64,000 bases of DNA. Source: Acidobacteriota bacterium. GTDB lineage: Bacteria; Acidobacteriota; Terriglobia; Acidiferrales; UBA7541. The stretch spans positions 1-64,000 of the forward strand of contig QHYH01000080.1 in the NCBI GenBank assembly GCA_003223215.1, read 5' to 3'. Below are positions 17,003 to 26,581 of the stretch, one piece after another. The notes beneath the pieces were generated by a model that was not told the origin of the DNA, did not search any database, and worked only from the letters and a program-made list of their open reading frames with translations. Numbering within the stretch: the stretch's first letter is position 1; every line of letters starts with the position of its first letter. Made by a program: the position numbers and the translations under genes.

Positions 17003-20000
17003 TTAGTTCGCGTTGTACGTAGTGTTGATTATGGTTGCAGGTTGCGTAGCTCCGGCGGTGCCGTACCCCATTACCGTGAGGCGTGCGCTCCCGTTCAGCG
17101 CCGCCCCTGTTGCTCCCGCAGGCGGCGTATAGGTTACCGTGATCGTGCAACTCGAGACCTGTCCCGGAGGCACGGCGGAAAGCGCAGTGCCAACCGCGCA
17201 CGTGCCACCGAGCGCCCAAGCAGTCTGAGGTGCACCGCTCACCCGTGTGATTGTAATTGATGTTGGGACAAAGGGCCCAGCATCAATGCTCGAACCGCCC
17301 GGGCAGGGTGCCGCGAGGCATAGATGGAGAGTGTTGGTGATCGTTACGGTTCCGGTCTTTGCAGTGGCGTTGGCCGGAGTTGTGGTCAGTGCCGGCGCGA
17401 GCGGCGTGATGCTTAGGGTTGCAATCGTGTCGTGGCCGGTGAGCGAAACGATCTCACCAGCACCGACACCGGCGGGGTTGATGACCAGGTTGGCATTCCT
17501 CGCTGCTTGCGACGCGCTGGTGGGGTTAAAGACCACGTTGATGTCGCAGCTTTGTCCCGGAGCGATCGTGGCGCCGGCGCAGCCAGGGCCATCGGCGGGA
17601 GGCGCGAAGCTGAAGCTTGCCAGATTGCAGCCAGCGACGCCCGTGCACGAGAATGTGATGCCGTTTCCGGGGGGGAAGAACAGCGCGACGCTGCCTGTGT
17701 TGATGACCTGGACGTCCTGATCCACAGTTGTCGGACTGCCGTGCGGCACGAAACCAAAGTCCAGCAATGCCGGTGAGACAGTGAAGTCCGTGTTCGAGCC
17801 AGTCCCGGTGCGTTGCACCGCGCCGGCGTCGATTGGACCGGGCTTCCTCGGGTTGTCGTAGAAGTCGAAGTTAGGAGCGTCTGTGTAGTTGGCGCTGCCT
17901 CCAGCGACCCTACCCTGGGCCGAGGATCCGGTCGCAATGCCGTAGTTGCCAAGCGCAGGACCGCCGCCGTAGTTTAGGTTAGGTCCGCCCACAACGGTCG
18001 GATTGGTCATCGACAACGGGCCCCAGTTGAGGTTGACCCAGTTGTTGCCTTCGTCCACCGTAGCGGCCGGAGCCAGGTTGAAGATCGGGTTGGGCACAGT
18101 CGCATCCGAAATACCCGGAGGTACTTGCCAGCCCGCCGCAAGGAGTCCCGGGGTTTCCGGGGGCATGCGTGAACCATCGCAGTACTGCTGGAGGAAGCGC
18201 GGATCCGCTGTTGAGTTGCCGGCGGCTATAACAGCAGACCCACCAGGCGTTAACACCGAATCCGTCGCGCGGAGTTGGACCCCGGAAGCATGGTTGGTCT
18301 GTCCCGTGTCACCGCGCACACCGATGTCCCAATACTGAGTACCGGTTACACAAGCCCCGGTTCCACCAGTGATGGTCGCGCTCCCGCTTGTCGTCGTGAT
18401 GGCATCGGTCCTCGACTGGCTCGTCACCGCACTGTGTGTGAAGGAGTTAAAGATGGAGACAATATTCTGCTGGTACGTCGGGCTGAGCGCGCCCACACCG
18501 ATGTAGAACGTGCCGTTGCGCCAGAAGATATTGTTCTCCAGCTTTGGATAAGAAACGCTCTTGCAAGACCCGTTCGCTGCCGTCGTCTGGAAATGGCCCG
18601 CCGGGCAAACCACAGTGAGAGTCGAGGGGAGATTCGCCGCCAAGACCGCGCTGTGCTGGATGGCCACCAAACCCGCAGGCTGAGGACACGTTGTCGTCGC
18701 CGTACTCGAGCAACTGCTTCCACCCTGGCTGGCAAGGGGAGCCCCAAGGGTGTTGAACAGGATACCTGACGAGGCAGTGCTGTTGTTGTAAGCGACGGTG
18801 TTGTTGATGATGTTGACATTGGGAGAATCCGCCAGCGAGATGCCGGCTCCATCCCAACCGCCGACGTTGTCGACGATGATGTTGTTGGTTACGGTCACTG
18901 TATTCCACTGACCGGGATCGGTCGGGAAGGCAACCATATCCGAACCGTTGACGGCATTGAAGGCGATGCCGGCTCCGGTGCCGCTCTCCGCGGCGTTGCC
19001 CATAATCAGGTTGGCATTGACCACCAGACCCGGACCAACACCATCGCTTGGCCCCACGCTGGCCGCGCCGCCAACTGCGGCAGTAGGGGCGCAATCCTGG
19101 TCGAGGAGGGCAACAATGGCACTGCAAACGAGGTCCTGATCCGGCGCGCCCATGACCACGAGACCGCCGCCGTTGGCCGGGATCGTGGGGTTGGTGCTCT
19201 GGTTGAAGATGATGGTGTTGTGTTCGATGTCACCGTTGAAGCTGAAACCAAGGTGACCGACACCGCCGCCATCTCCACCGGTCAGGTTGCCGCACACCCA
19301 GTTCCAGTTGAACTTGTAGTAGTCGGAGCCAGTGCAGATGCTGATGCCGCCTGACCCCGCCGGCGTGGCGGCGAACAATTCATCACCCGTGGAAGAGTTC
19401 GACGCGATGTAATTGTTATGAATGTTCACATTCACATTCTGGCAGTATGGCAGCACCGCACCAGGGACGGGGCTGTCCTCGCACGAACCCGGAGCCGCGT
19501 TTGTGGCGCTTCCCTGGACGTACGCGGGAGGATATTCACCCTGGCCGAGGTTGATGCCGCCCGAGAGCGTTCCGGCGTTGTTGTAGATCCGGTTGTTGGC
19601 GATTTGCAGGTTATGTCCCCAGCCGTGGATGTGGATGCCTCCGCCGCCCTGGGAGCTGTTCGTGATACCCAGTCCGTCGATGCTCGACGGGTTGCACATA
19701 AAGTTGCTGGGGTACGGATTGGGATTGTCGGTGCAATGGTCGGTCGAGACGCCCGGAGCGTTTTGCAGAAGTAGTGTCCCGGCCGGGAACCCTGCGAGTA
19801 ACGTAGCGTCGTAGGGATCCGATGGGAATACCACGCCCTTCGAGAGCACGGTAATACCCCCGCCTTCAAGAGCGCCCATCAAGGACGGCTCTTGCAGGAG
19901 TTCTGCCAGGTTGCCGTTGAGTTCGGCGCTCCATCCGACAGTGGCCTCTAGTGGTAAACGATCCACTTGGGCGTTCTTGCCGCCGGCTCCGGTGCTGCTC

Positions 20001-23000
20001 TCGTCGAACGCGTTGAAGTAGTTCCATCCGGCTCCCGGGCAACTGGCGGGCGCGCCAGTTGCGGGATTAAGTACGCCGTTTGCATTAAATTGATTTGGAA
20101 TTTGATTGACGTCAGTTGCACCTGGGTTGGTGTTGATTGGCGCGCCATTGATCCCCAAGCCGAAGAGACAAACGACCTGCTGCCGCCAGGTGTCCAATTT
20201 GCCTGCTGGGTGAGCATTGGCGTTGATAATGCTGGTCGCACCTCCGACACCTTGCAGTCGGACGGGCTTCCACATGATCAACATTTCGTAGTGGTTGGAG
20301 GTTGTTTCGACGCACGTGGTACTCGGCGCAGTTGCCGTGGCGCACGAGGTTCCGGCTGGTGCAGTCGCAGCTGGCGTAAACGCGGGGTCGACCATGATCA
20401 TGTCACCTGGAGTAGCGGCATCAATTGCAGCCTGGATCGACTGCGATGCCGTAACGTGCTTCGGTGGTTTGCCGCCAATCGTCACGGTGACCGTGTCAAT
20501 CGACTGCCTATGAATGGGAGCAGCTGCGGTGCCGACGTTCCCGGTGGTGATGATCAACTCACCGCAGAGGGCCGTCGAGCCGCTGTATTGCGCTTGCTGC
20601 TGAACGGGGCACGGTTGCACTCCGCTCGGCACGGTGACCGTGAGGAGCGAGTCGCTCCAAGTGCCAACGGTCGCGGCTACGCCGCCGATCGTGACAGTTC
20701 CCGCCGCAGTCCCAAAGCCAAAGTGGCGCTTTATGAACTTCTGGTTGTACGGAACTGTTGTAGCACTGGGTCCGGCGTACGCGTTGTTGGGCACCATCTG
20801 GTCGCCCAACGAGTGGATCGTCAGCGTATGACCCGCTGCGCTCACCCAGGGTCCAAGCCCGTCGCCGTCGACTTCAGCAACCGCTGGCGTGGCATCCGGA
20901 TAAGAGCAATCCACATTGTTGTATCCCGCACCCGCGAAAGCGGACGTGGGCACAACGGGAGTGTCCATGTACTGTGTCTGTCCCGGCATGAACGGGATCT
21001 CGTAGCAGAACTGGCTGTATTGCGAGTTGAACAACGGATCGGGCGTCGCTCCCGTTCCAGGATCGTTCATGCAGGTGACCATCATCGTGGGCCCATAGCC
21101 GGTCGGGTTGGGCGGGTTAACTTCCCAGCTCGAATACGTCAAGCCGTCGTAGGTGCCCCAATGATCGGAATACACGCGGTTGATTTCGTTTCCGGCCCAA
21201 TCCTTGATAGAGATTGGCATGTCCGGCGGAGAAAACTTCTCCCCGAATTGCGGCGAGAAGGGATCGAATTCTGAAGTGTAGTCGTCCGTGATGATTCCGG
21301 TGAAGTGGGCGGCGACGTGGGCGGAGCTGAAGATGTAGAACTTCGCCAGCGCCGACATCTGTTCCTGCAAGTCGATTTCCTTGCGGTCGCACAGAGGCCG
21401 TGTCGCCCCAGCGAAGGCCGCTACTTCCTGGGCCTGCGGGAAGATGCTCATGAAGTCCGGCACGACACGCTGCTCGCCTACGCAAGGCCAGAACTGCTCT
21501 ACGCTTCCCGTATCACCCTCGTGTCGCGGCGAACTACCCAGATCCGTCGTTTGGTTCTGGGCATTGTTGGCATTGTAGCTGGCAGCCACCGCGGCCTGGT
21601 CCGGCATAATATAAATGGAGCCGAGTGCGCCGAACTGTTGCGTGACCGGTGCGATGTAATTGTCGCCGATGAGGATGTTCTTGTCCTCTTCCTTAACCAG
21701 CTCGTAACCCGGAGGCACAACCACTTCCACCACATACTTGCCGGGGGGCAACATTGGAGAATTGAACCGGTAGGGGTCGGTTGTGTCGGGATTCGTCGTA
21801 CAACCCGTGCAGTTGGTCCCAAGGGGCTGGCCGTTTGTCGGGTTTATGCCCGTGACACTGGGGAACTGATAAAAGCCGTCGTAAGGTGCCGGCTGTATCT
21901 GGTTCCAGTTGTGCATGCCGTCATAGCATTTGAACTGGGAACTGTTCGGAATCGTGTGCGCCGCTGGCCCGCCGTGCCGGCTATTGTACACATCCAGGTA
22001 GTCCGGCTGGTTCTGCAGCGAAAAGTAGAACAGATCGCTGGTGGATTGCCCGGGGCAGTTCATATTCGGGAGACCGCTGACGGGGTTGAAACCCTGCGCC
22101 CAGTCGTCCCAACTGGTGGTCGTGGTATGGTCCACCAACGTGAGGGTGGGAGTCACCCCGTCCGCCGCAAACCCTTCTTTGTACAAGTTTACCGGTACGT
22201 TCGGCACGTCCGGCGTCCAGCTCACGTGCAGCAAGAGTTGTGGATCGTCAAATGGGCGCGTCGAAGCGTAGTTCACTTCGCCTCGGATGCCCCCGGTCTC
22301 GCCCACGGCAAAAGGCTTCTTGCCGAACTCAATGAAACTGTTCTGTCCGGAGAATCCTTGCCAGCCTTCGCTCGCGACCCACGGCGGATCGATCCGGCCC
22401 GTGCTGTTGTAGACCCCCGTGGTGCTCTTAGTCCCAGTGCAGTCCGCGTTTGAGCAGTAGACCGCGCCAGGGACGTGAAGATTGGCCGGTAGTGGAACTG
22501 CCTCATAAGTATTCGCCATGTTCGCGGCGATGGTCGAAGTGCCGCAGTTCGGGTACGGTGTGCCGCAGGGTGTGCCGTCGGCCGGTCCGCCCGCGTCGTA
22601 CACCACGTGGGTCCCCGTGGTCTTGTAACGCGTGGAATCCGTTTCAATCACATACCAGCTGAACAGCGGGAATATTTCGTTAAACCCGGCGTTCCCGTTC
22701 AGGTCGGTATTGTTGAAGTTGGAATAGCTGCCGTCGCGGAACCGAATGTTCGTCGGAACCAGCGAGAGCCCTGGTTCGGTGTCTTGACGAACACCATCCC
22801 CGTTCTGGTCGAAGAAGGTCGCAGTGATGATATTTGCCTGCCACTGGCTCGTGGCAATCTGGCCCAGATCCTTGGTTGCGCCGCCGCTCAGGCCGACCGG
22901 GGTCGAAAGGCCATCCACCAGCATATCGTTCCACTGGTCAAAGACGGTCAGTCTCCAGATCCCATCGGGAAGACCCGTGAGAGTGAACGTTCCATCGGAG

Positions 23001-26000
23001 TTGCACTTGGTAAAGGCGAAGTCTTCGCCGTCCGGATCGCCAAAGCTTACGTAGCACTGGGTGAAGGCGAAACTGTCGTTTGTGCCGCTGCCGAAGAGTC
23101 TTTCATCGGGTGTACGGCTCATGCGTTCGGTAGTGACGATGCCCGTCACTGTGTTGTGGCAATTACTGCCAGTGATGTTCGGGTCGGTGCCGCCGCAGAC
23201 GCCCGCCAAGCGGCTATTGATGATAGCGGGATTGGCAAAGCCGATGGCCACGTGCCAGCCGGCTGGACCGTACTCCTGGAAGTAGGTTGGTTCACCGATT
23301 CGCAGCCAGGAATCGTGCGCCTTTTGGCCGTCCAGGGTGTTGGTTTGCAGCCACTCTTCTCCTCTCGCAATCCGGTCAGCCGCGGGAGTAGCCACGACGC
23401 CGTACCGTCCCTGCATCATGTTCGGAACCAGGGCTTGGCCGGCAAGCGGGGAGGCAGTTATGCCGTCCGATTCGTACTCCGGGCAGGTCACAATTCTGCC
23501 CGTAATGCCGATCGTGCCTAAAGAACCGGGTGCGTTGCCGTTCGAGCTATCCATACCGACCAACGGTTTCTTCGTTATCGGGCAGGCGTCCTGCCCGGTG
23601 AGGGGGTCGATCGTTCCCGCCAGCGTGTTGGAAAGTGGCTGGTTGAACATGTCGTGGGTCAATTGTCCGGTAGCATCACCAGTGCCGCCGGCATCGTCAA
23701 AGAGCGTGATCTCGAAGCCACCCAGACCCGGCTCGTTGTTCGTATTCACGGCGGCGCCCGGGATTCCACCACCGCCATCCTGCTCGCCGTTCAGCGGGAA
23801 GTCATCCTCGAACACAAACACCGAGAGTTGTGCCGGCGGGAATGGAGTGGGTTGCGTCAGAATCGTGTAAGGCGTCGTTGGATATGCAGTGGTGCCTGTG
23901 GGAAGCGCGGGAATCGCAGCGCCGCCCATGCCGTGGCCGCAGCTTCCAGCCGCGACTCCTGCTGCGGAACAGTCAGGCGCACCTCCATAGGCGTTTATAA
24001 AAGGATTGGCCGCGTCGCCTGGCAGGACGGAAATGAAGTAGCGCTTGGTCGGATCGAGAACAATCGAGTTGGGGTAAGCAGGAGCAAACCCGTTCCCCGT
24101 GGTATCGGGACGGCAAACGCCATTGCCGATGTCGCACACGGCATTCACGTGAGTTCCCGTGGGCGTGACTATCGTCTGACCACCCTCGCAAGAGAGTTGA
24201 CCGGTGCAGCCTGCCGCCACCAAGGGCATATAGCTGGTGTGAAAATTCACACCAAAGGTTGGCGGAACTGTGGTGCCGGTTTGAACTGGGCAGCCTGCTG
24301 GCGGAGTGGCCGTGTTCGTTGTGCAGTTGGGGTCGACGTAGAACGTGCGATCTTCCTCAATCACCCAGCGATAGTCGGTAATCTCGGTTGTCTTGTCAGC
24401 GCCATCCAAAACTTTGACCTGAAGACCGCTTCCTGCTGGGAAGCTGACTGTAACGTTCGCGGAGCTGCTCGTCGTGCCCTGTGAGTTCTTCGCCGTATAC
24501 TGGAAAGTACAGATGCCCGCTGTCGGCGTCGTCCCTGGGGTCGACGGCACCGAAACGGTGAACCCGCCATTCGCGTCCAGAACATACGTTCCCGATCCGC
24601 ACGAGGTCGGGGTCGTCACCGGAACAACCGTAAGCGGATAGTTCTGTGAGTCTGTGTCAGGCAGCGAATTAGTCGTCGTATCGTACTGAGTTCCCAGGAC
24701 ACCGGGACTCTTAAGGGCAAACGATGTGGCTGTGTGTGAGGTATAGGCGCGGTTGTGAACGGTGATGCCGCCCAGGGTTCCTGCACCCAGCGTGACCGTG
24801 GCAGTCAACCCGGAGGAACATGTCGTACCTGTTACAGTGCCGTTCGCACAATACGTAAAGCTATCTGAGGTGCCCGTCCCAGTCGGAACGTAAGTAAAGG
24901 TACCGTCGGCGTTCAAAGTCACGGTACCGCTGGTTGGTGCTGCCAGGAGCTGCACGCCGTACACATTAGTGTCATTGGCGACCACGCCTTTACCGGGATC
25001 CGAGACGGTAAACGGCTGGCCCGCCACCCCCACCAAAGAGCTATAAGAATCCGCCCTGGCTATCGCATTGGCGAAAACACCGCTGGCGGTGCCAGTCGGG
25101 GCTGGGAGCCCAGCGCCGTTGACGCTGACGTAGGCCAACATACCGGAGTCGCGCGCCGTCGCATTGGCCGACAGGCTCAACTGGCGGTCATAAACTGGAA
25201 GAGCCGAAGCGCCAGCAGCCGGTGGGTTGATCATCACGTCGTAAGTTTTGCCCGCGGCCATGAATACTTCACTCTGCACGCGGGGAACGCCCGGCAAGGG
25301 GTTGCCATCCTCAGCAATCAGCGAGAAACCGCCTGGAGGAAGCGCTGGAGCAACCGCAGTCCCCGTTTGCGATCCGACGACCGAAGGTACGTGCATGCGC
25401 AGACCGGCATTCACCAGGCGCAGCAAAACCGTTCCGGTAATTCCGGTCGTGACAGGGAGACCCGTGGTTGCGTCAGTGCCGGCCGCCGCGTTGAACACGG
25501 AGGCGGCAGCATGCGTCTTGTCAAACGCTACGCCATTGATCAGGTAATACAACGGCGAATAGTTGACAGCCGGCGGATAGCAGGTCTGGTAGACGCCAGC
25601 GCCGGAGGACGGGTTTCCGCAGCCACCGGGCTGGCCGGACCACACCTTCGTCTCGCTGAAGCCAACGGTGTTAACAGCCGCCTGTACTGCGTTGTTCTGC
25701 ACCGGGTCGATTTCGCTGAAGAGGAGATTAGCTTCCCCACCGTAGGTCACGGCCGGAACCGCTGCAGTAGTCGTTGTAGCGGCCACAGCCGGATACGCTG
25801 TACCAGGCGTTGGACAAGCTGTCGTAGCAGCCGCGCCGGGCGCACAGGTAACCACCAACACTCCATATAGACCCATGGGGCCCTGGATGGATGGATGTGT
25901 GCCGGACTCAATCAGGTACGTGCCTGGCCGCAGCGGGGCAGTGGCAGTACCAAATGTCAGAGGACATGGATTCGTTGTGCACTGGCCGGCCGCGGGAGTC

Positions 26001-26572
26001 ACGCCCACTTCCGTCCCGAACGACTGCACGCGCGCTCCCTGTGTCGGCGGTGTACCCACTCCAGTCAGCCCCGCACCGGGCGCATCTCCAGCGATCGGCC
26101 ACGTGACCGGCTGCGCCTTGGTGTGATCTGGACTCGCGGTGGCGGTCCGTTGACCAAGGATTCCAAGGCCGCCGCCCAGCTGGCCAACAATGACCAGCGA
26201 GGTCGGCACAGTGTTCGGAGTCGTGGCCCCCGTCGGTGTGAAAGTCAAATTATTCGTGAGGCTGATGGTCAGGTACTGTCCCGAGGGAACCGTGATCACG
26301 ACCGGGGACCAGGTGCCCACCGTTGCGGTCCCTGCAGCGACCGCGTTATTCAACGCGACACACGTCGCGGTCGCTCCTGTTACCGCCGTGCCGCAACTGT
26401 AGCCCCACATCGGCACCGCTGACCCGTCCGGCAGGTATGCTTTCGCCGGCCCTGCGGTCAGATTAATCGTCTGCTGGCCAAGGGCCACACATGCCGCGAA
26501 GGGTAGAATTGCGAGTACTCTTACGGCAGCTTTCAAGATAGCTTTTAAATTATTCGTTCGCATCGTTGTCAT
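17003..26572 (-). CDS. Giant secreted multidomain protein with degenerate cupredoxin N-terminus
   Basis: A 3189-residue exported protein. Order of parts: signal peptide (1-32, ending VALGQ); a cupredoxin-like region to about 500 that resembles the neighbouring oxidase (QTINLTAGPAK...PDGSAVPMWGYSCG) but lacks the HxxHxH and HxH copper motifs; Ig/cadherin-like modules about 515-715; SdrD-B-like and carboxypeptidase-regulatory-like modules, one with a Ca-binding-type DQNGDGVRQD near 1255; a TIG/IPT-like module near 1950; a right-handed beta-helix of parallel repeats about 2020-2700 (HNNYIASNSS, IIVDNVGGWDG); an ASH/choice-of-anchor-D-like module about 2930-3050 (DFGFVPHGS); and a final related beta domain. 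No LPXTG, PEP-CTERM or other sorting tail is seen. It starts nine bases after the second oxidase gene, so it is the last gene of that operon. Probable surface or matrix role. Confidence 0.8.
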   Translation of the reverse strand: MTTMRTNNLKAILKAAVRVLAILPFAACVALGQQTINLTAGPAKAYLPDGSAVPMWGYSCGTAVTGATATCVALNNAVAAGTATVGTWSPVVITVPSGQYLTISLTNNLTFTPTGATTPNTVPTSLVIVGQLGGGLGILGQRTATASPDHTKAQPVTWPIAGDAPGAGLTGVGTPPTQGARVQSFGTEVGVTPAAGQCTTNPCPLTFGTATAPLRPGTYLIESGTHPSIQGPMGLYGVLVVTCAPGAAATTACPTPGTAYPAVAATTTTAAVPAVTYGGEANLLFSEIDPVQNNAVQAAVNTVGFSETKVWSGQPGGCGNPSSGAGVYQTCYPPAVNYSPLYYLINGVAFDKTHAAASVFNAAAGTDATTGLPVTTGITGTVLLRLVNAGLRMHVPSVVGSQTGTAVAPALPPGGFSLIAEDGNPLPGVPRVQSEVFMAAGKTYDVMINPPAAGASALPVYDRQLSLSANATARDSGMLAYVSVNGAGLPAPTGTASGVFANAIARADSYSSLVGVAGQPFTVSDPGKGVVANDTNVYGVQLLAAPTSGTVTLNADGTFTYVPTGTGTSDSFTYCANGTVTGTTCSSGLTATVTLGAGTLGGITVHNRAYTSHTATSFALKSPGVLGTQYDTTTNSLPDTDSQNYPLTVVPVTTPTSCGSGTYVLDANGGFTVSVPSTPGTTPTAGICTFQYTAKNSQGTTSSSANVTVSFPAGSGLQVKVLDGADKTTEITDYRWVIEEDRTFYVDPNCTTNTATPPAGCPVQTGTTVPPTFGVNFHTSYMPLVAAGCTGQLSCEGGQTIVTPTGTHVNAVCDIGNGVCRPDTTGNGFAPAYPNSIVLDPTKRYFISVLPGDAANPFINAYGGAPDCSAAGVAAGSCGHGMGGAAIPALPTGTTAYPTTPYTILTQPTPFPPAQLSVFVFEDDFPLNGEQDGGGGIPGAAVNTNNEPGLGGFEITLFDDAGGTGDATGQLTHDMFNQPLSNTLAGTIDPLTGQDACPITKKPLVGMDSSNGNAPGSLGTIGITGRIVTCPEYESDGITASPLAGQALVPNMMQGRYGVVATPAADRIARGEEWLQTNTLDGQKAHDSWLRIGEPTYFQEYGPAGWHVAIGFANPAIINSRLAGVCGGTDPNITGSNCHNTVTGIVTTERMSRTPDERLFGSGTNDSFAFTQCYVSFGDPDGEDFAFTKCNSDGTFTLTGLPDGIWRLTVFDQWNDMLVDGLSTPVGLSGGATKDLGQIATSQWQANIITATFFDQNGDGVRQDTEPGLSLVPTNIRFRDGSYSNFNNTDLNGNAGFNEIFPLFSWYVIETDSTRYKTTGTHVVYDAGGPADGTPCGTPYPNCGTSTIAANMANTYEAVPLPANLHVPGAVYCSNADCTGTKSTTGVYNSTGRIDPPWVASEGWQGFSGQNSFIEFGKKPFAVGETGGIRGEVNYASTRPFDDPQLLLHVSWTPDVPNVPVNLYKEGFAADGVTPTLTLVDHTTTTSWDDWAQGFNPVSGLPNMNCPGQSTSDLFYFSLQNQPDYLDVYNSRHGGPAAHTIPNSSQFKCYDGMHNWNQIQPAPYDGFYQFPSVTGINPTNGQPLGTNCTGCTTNPDTTDPYRFNSPMLPPGKYVVEVVVPPGYELVKEEDKNILIGDNYIAPVTQQFGALGSIYIMPDQAAVAASYNANNAQNQTTDLGSSPRHEGDTGSVEQFWPCVGEQRVVPDFMSIFPQAQEVAAFAGATRPLCDRKEIDLQEQMSALAKFYIFSSAHVAAHFTGIITDDYTSEFDPFSPQFGEKFSPPDMPISIKDWAGNEINRVYSDHWGTYDGLTYSSWEVNPPNPTGYGPTMMVTCMNDPGTGATPDPLFNSQYSQFCYEIPFMPGQTQYMDTPVVPTSAFAGAGYNNVDCSYPDATPAVAEVDGDGLGPWVSAAGHTLTIHSLGDQMVPNNAYAGPSATTVPYNQKFIKRHFGFGTAAGTVTIGGVAATVGTWSDSLLTVTVPSGVQPCPVQQQAQYSGSTALCGELIITTGNVGTAAAPIHRQSIDTVTVTIGGKPPKHVTASQSIQAAIDAATPGDMIMVDPAFTPAATAPAGTSCATATAPSTTCVETTSNHYEMLIMWKPVRLQGVGGATSIINANAHPAGKLDTWRQQVVCLFGLGINGAPINTNPGATDVNQIPNQFNANGVLNPATGAPASCPGAGWNYFNAFDESSTGAGGKNAQVDRLPLEATVGWSAELNGNLAELLQEPSLMGALEGGGITVLSKGVVFPSDPYDATLLAGFPAGTLLLQNAPGVSTDHCTDNPNPYPSNFMCNPSSIDGLGITNSSQGGGGIHIHGWGHNLQIANNRIYNNAGTLSGGINLGQGEYPPAYVQGSATNAAPGSCEDSPVPGAVLPYCQNVNVNIHNNYIASNSSTGDELFAATPAGSGGISICTGSDYYKFNWNWVCGNLTGGDGGGVGHLGFSFNGDIEHNTIIFNQSTNPTIPANGGGLVVMGAPDQDLVCSAIVALLDQDCAPTAAVGGAASVGPSDGVGPGLVVNANLIMGNAAESGTGAGIAFNAVNGSDMVAFPTDPGQWNTVTVTNNIIVDNVGGWDGAGISLADSPNVNIINNTVAYNNSTASSGILFNTLGAPLASQGGSSCSSTATTTCPQPAGLVAIQHSAVLAANLPSTLTVVCPAGHFQTTAANGSCKSVSYPKLENNIFWRNGTFYIGVGALSPTYQQNIVSIFNSFTHSAVTSQSRTDAITTTSGSATITGGTGACVTGTQYWDIGVRGDTGQTNHASGVQLRATDSVLTPGGSAVIAAGNSTADPRFLQQYCDGSRMPPETPGLLAAGWQVPPGISDATVPNPIFNLAPAATVDEGNNWVNLNWGPLSMTNPTVVGGPNLNYGGGPALGNYGIATGSSAQGRVAGGSANYTDAPNFDFYDNPRKPGPIDAGAVQRTGTGSNTDFTVSPALLDFGFVPHGSPTTVDQDVQVINTGSVALFFPPGNGITFSCTGVAGCNLASFSFAPPADGPGCAGATIAPGQSCDINVVFNPTSASQAARNANLVINPAGVGAGEIVSLTGHDTIATLSITPLAPALTTTPANATAKTGTVTITNTLHLCLAAPCPGGSSIDAGPFVPTSITITRVSGAPQTAWALGGTCAVGTALSAVPPGQVSSCTITVTYTPPAGATGAALNGSARLTVMGYGTAGATQPATIINTTYNAN

Positions 26573-26581
26573 CCCTCTTCG

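Noticed and set aside
19967-21274. 435-residue plus-strand open frame
   Set aside because: It is antisense to the giant secreted protein, which reads through as one uninterrupted frame with recognisable domains.
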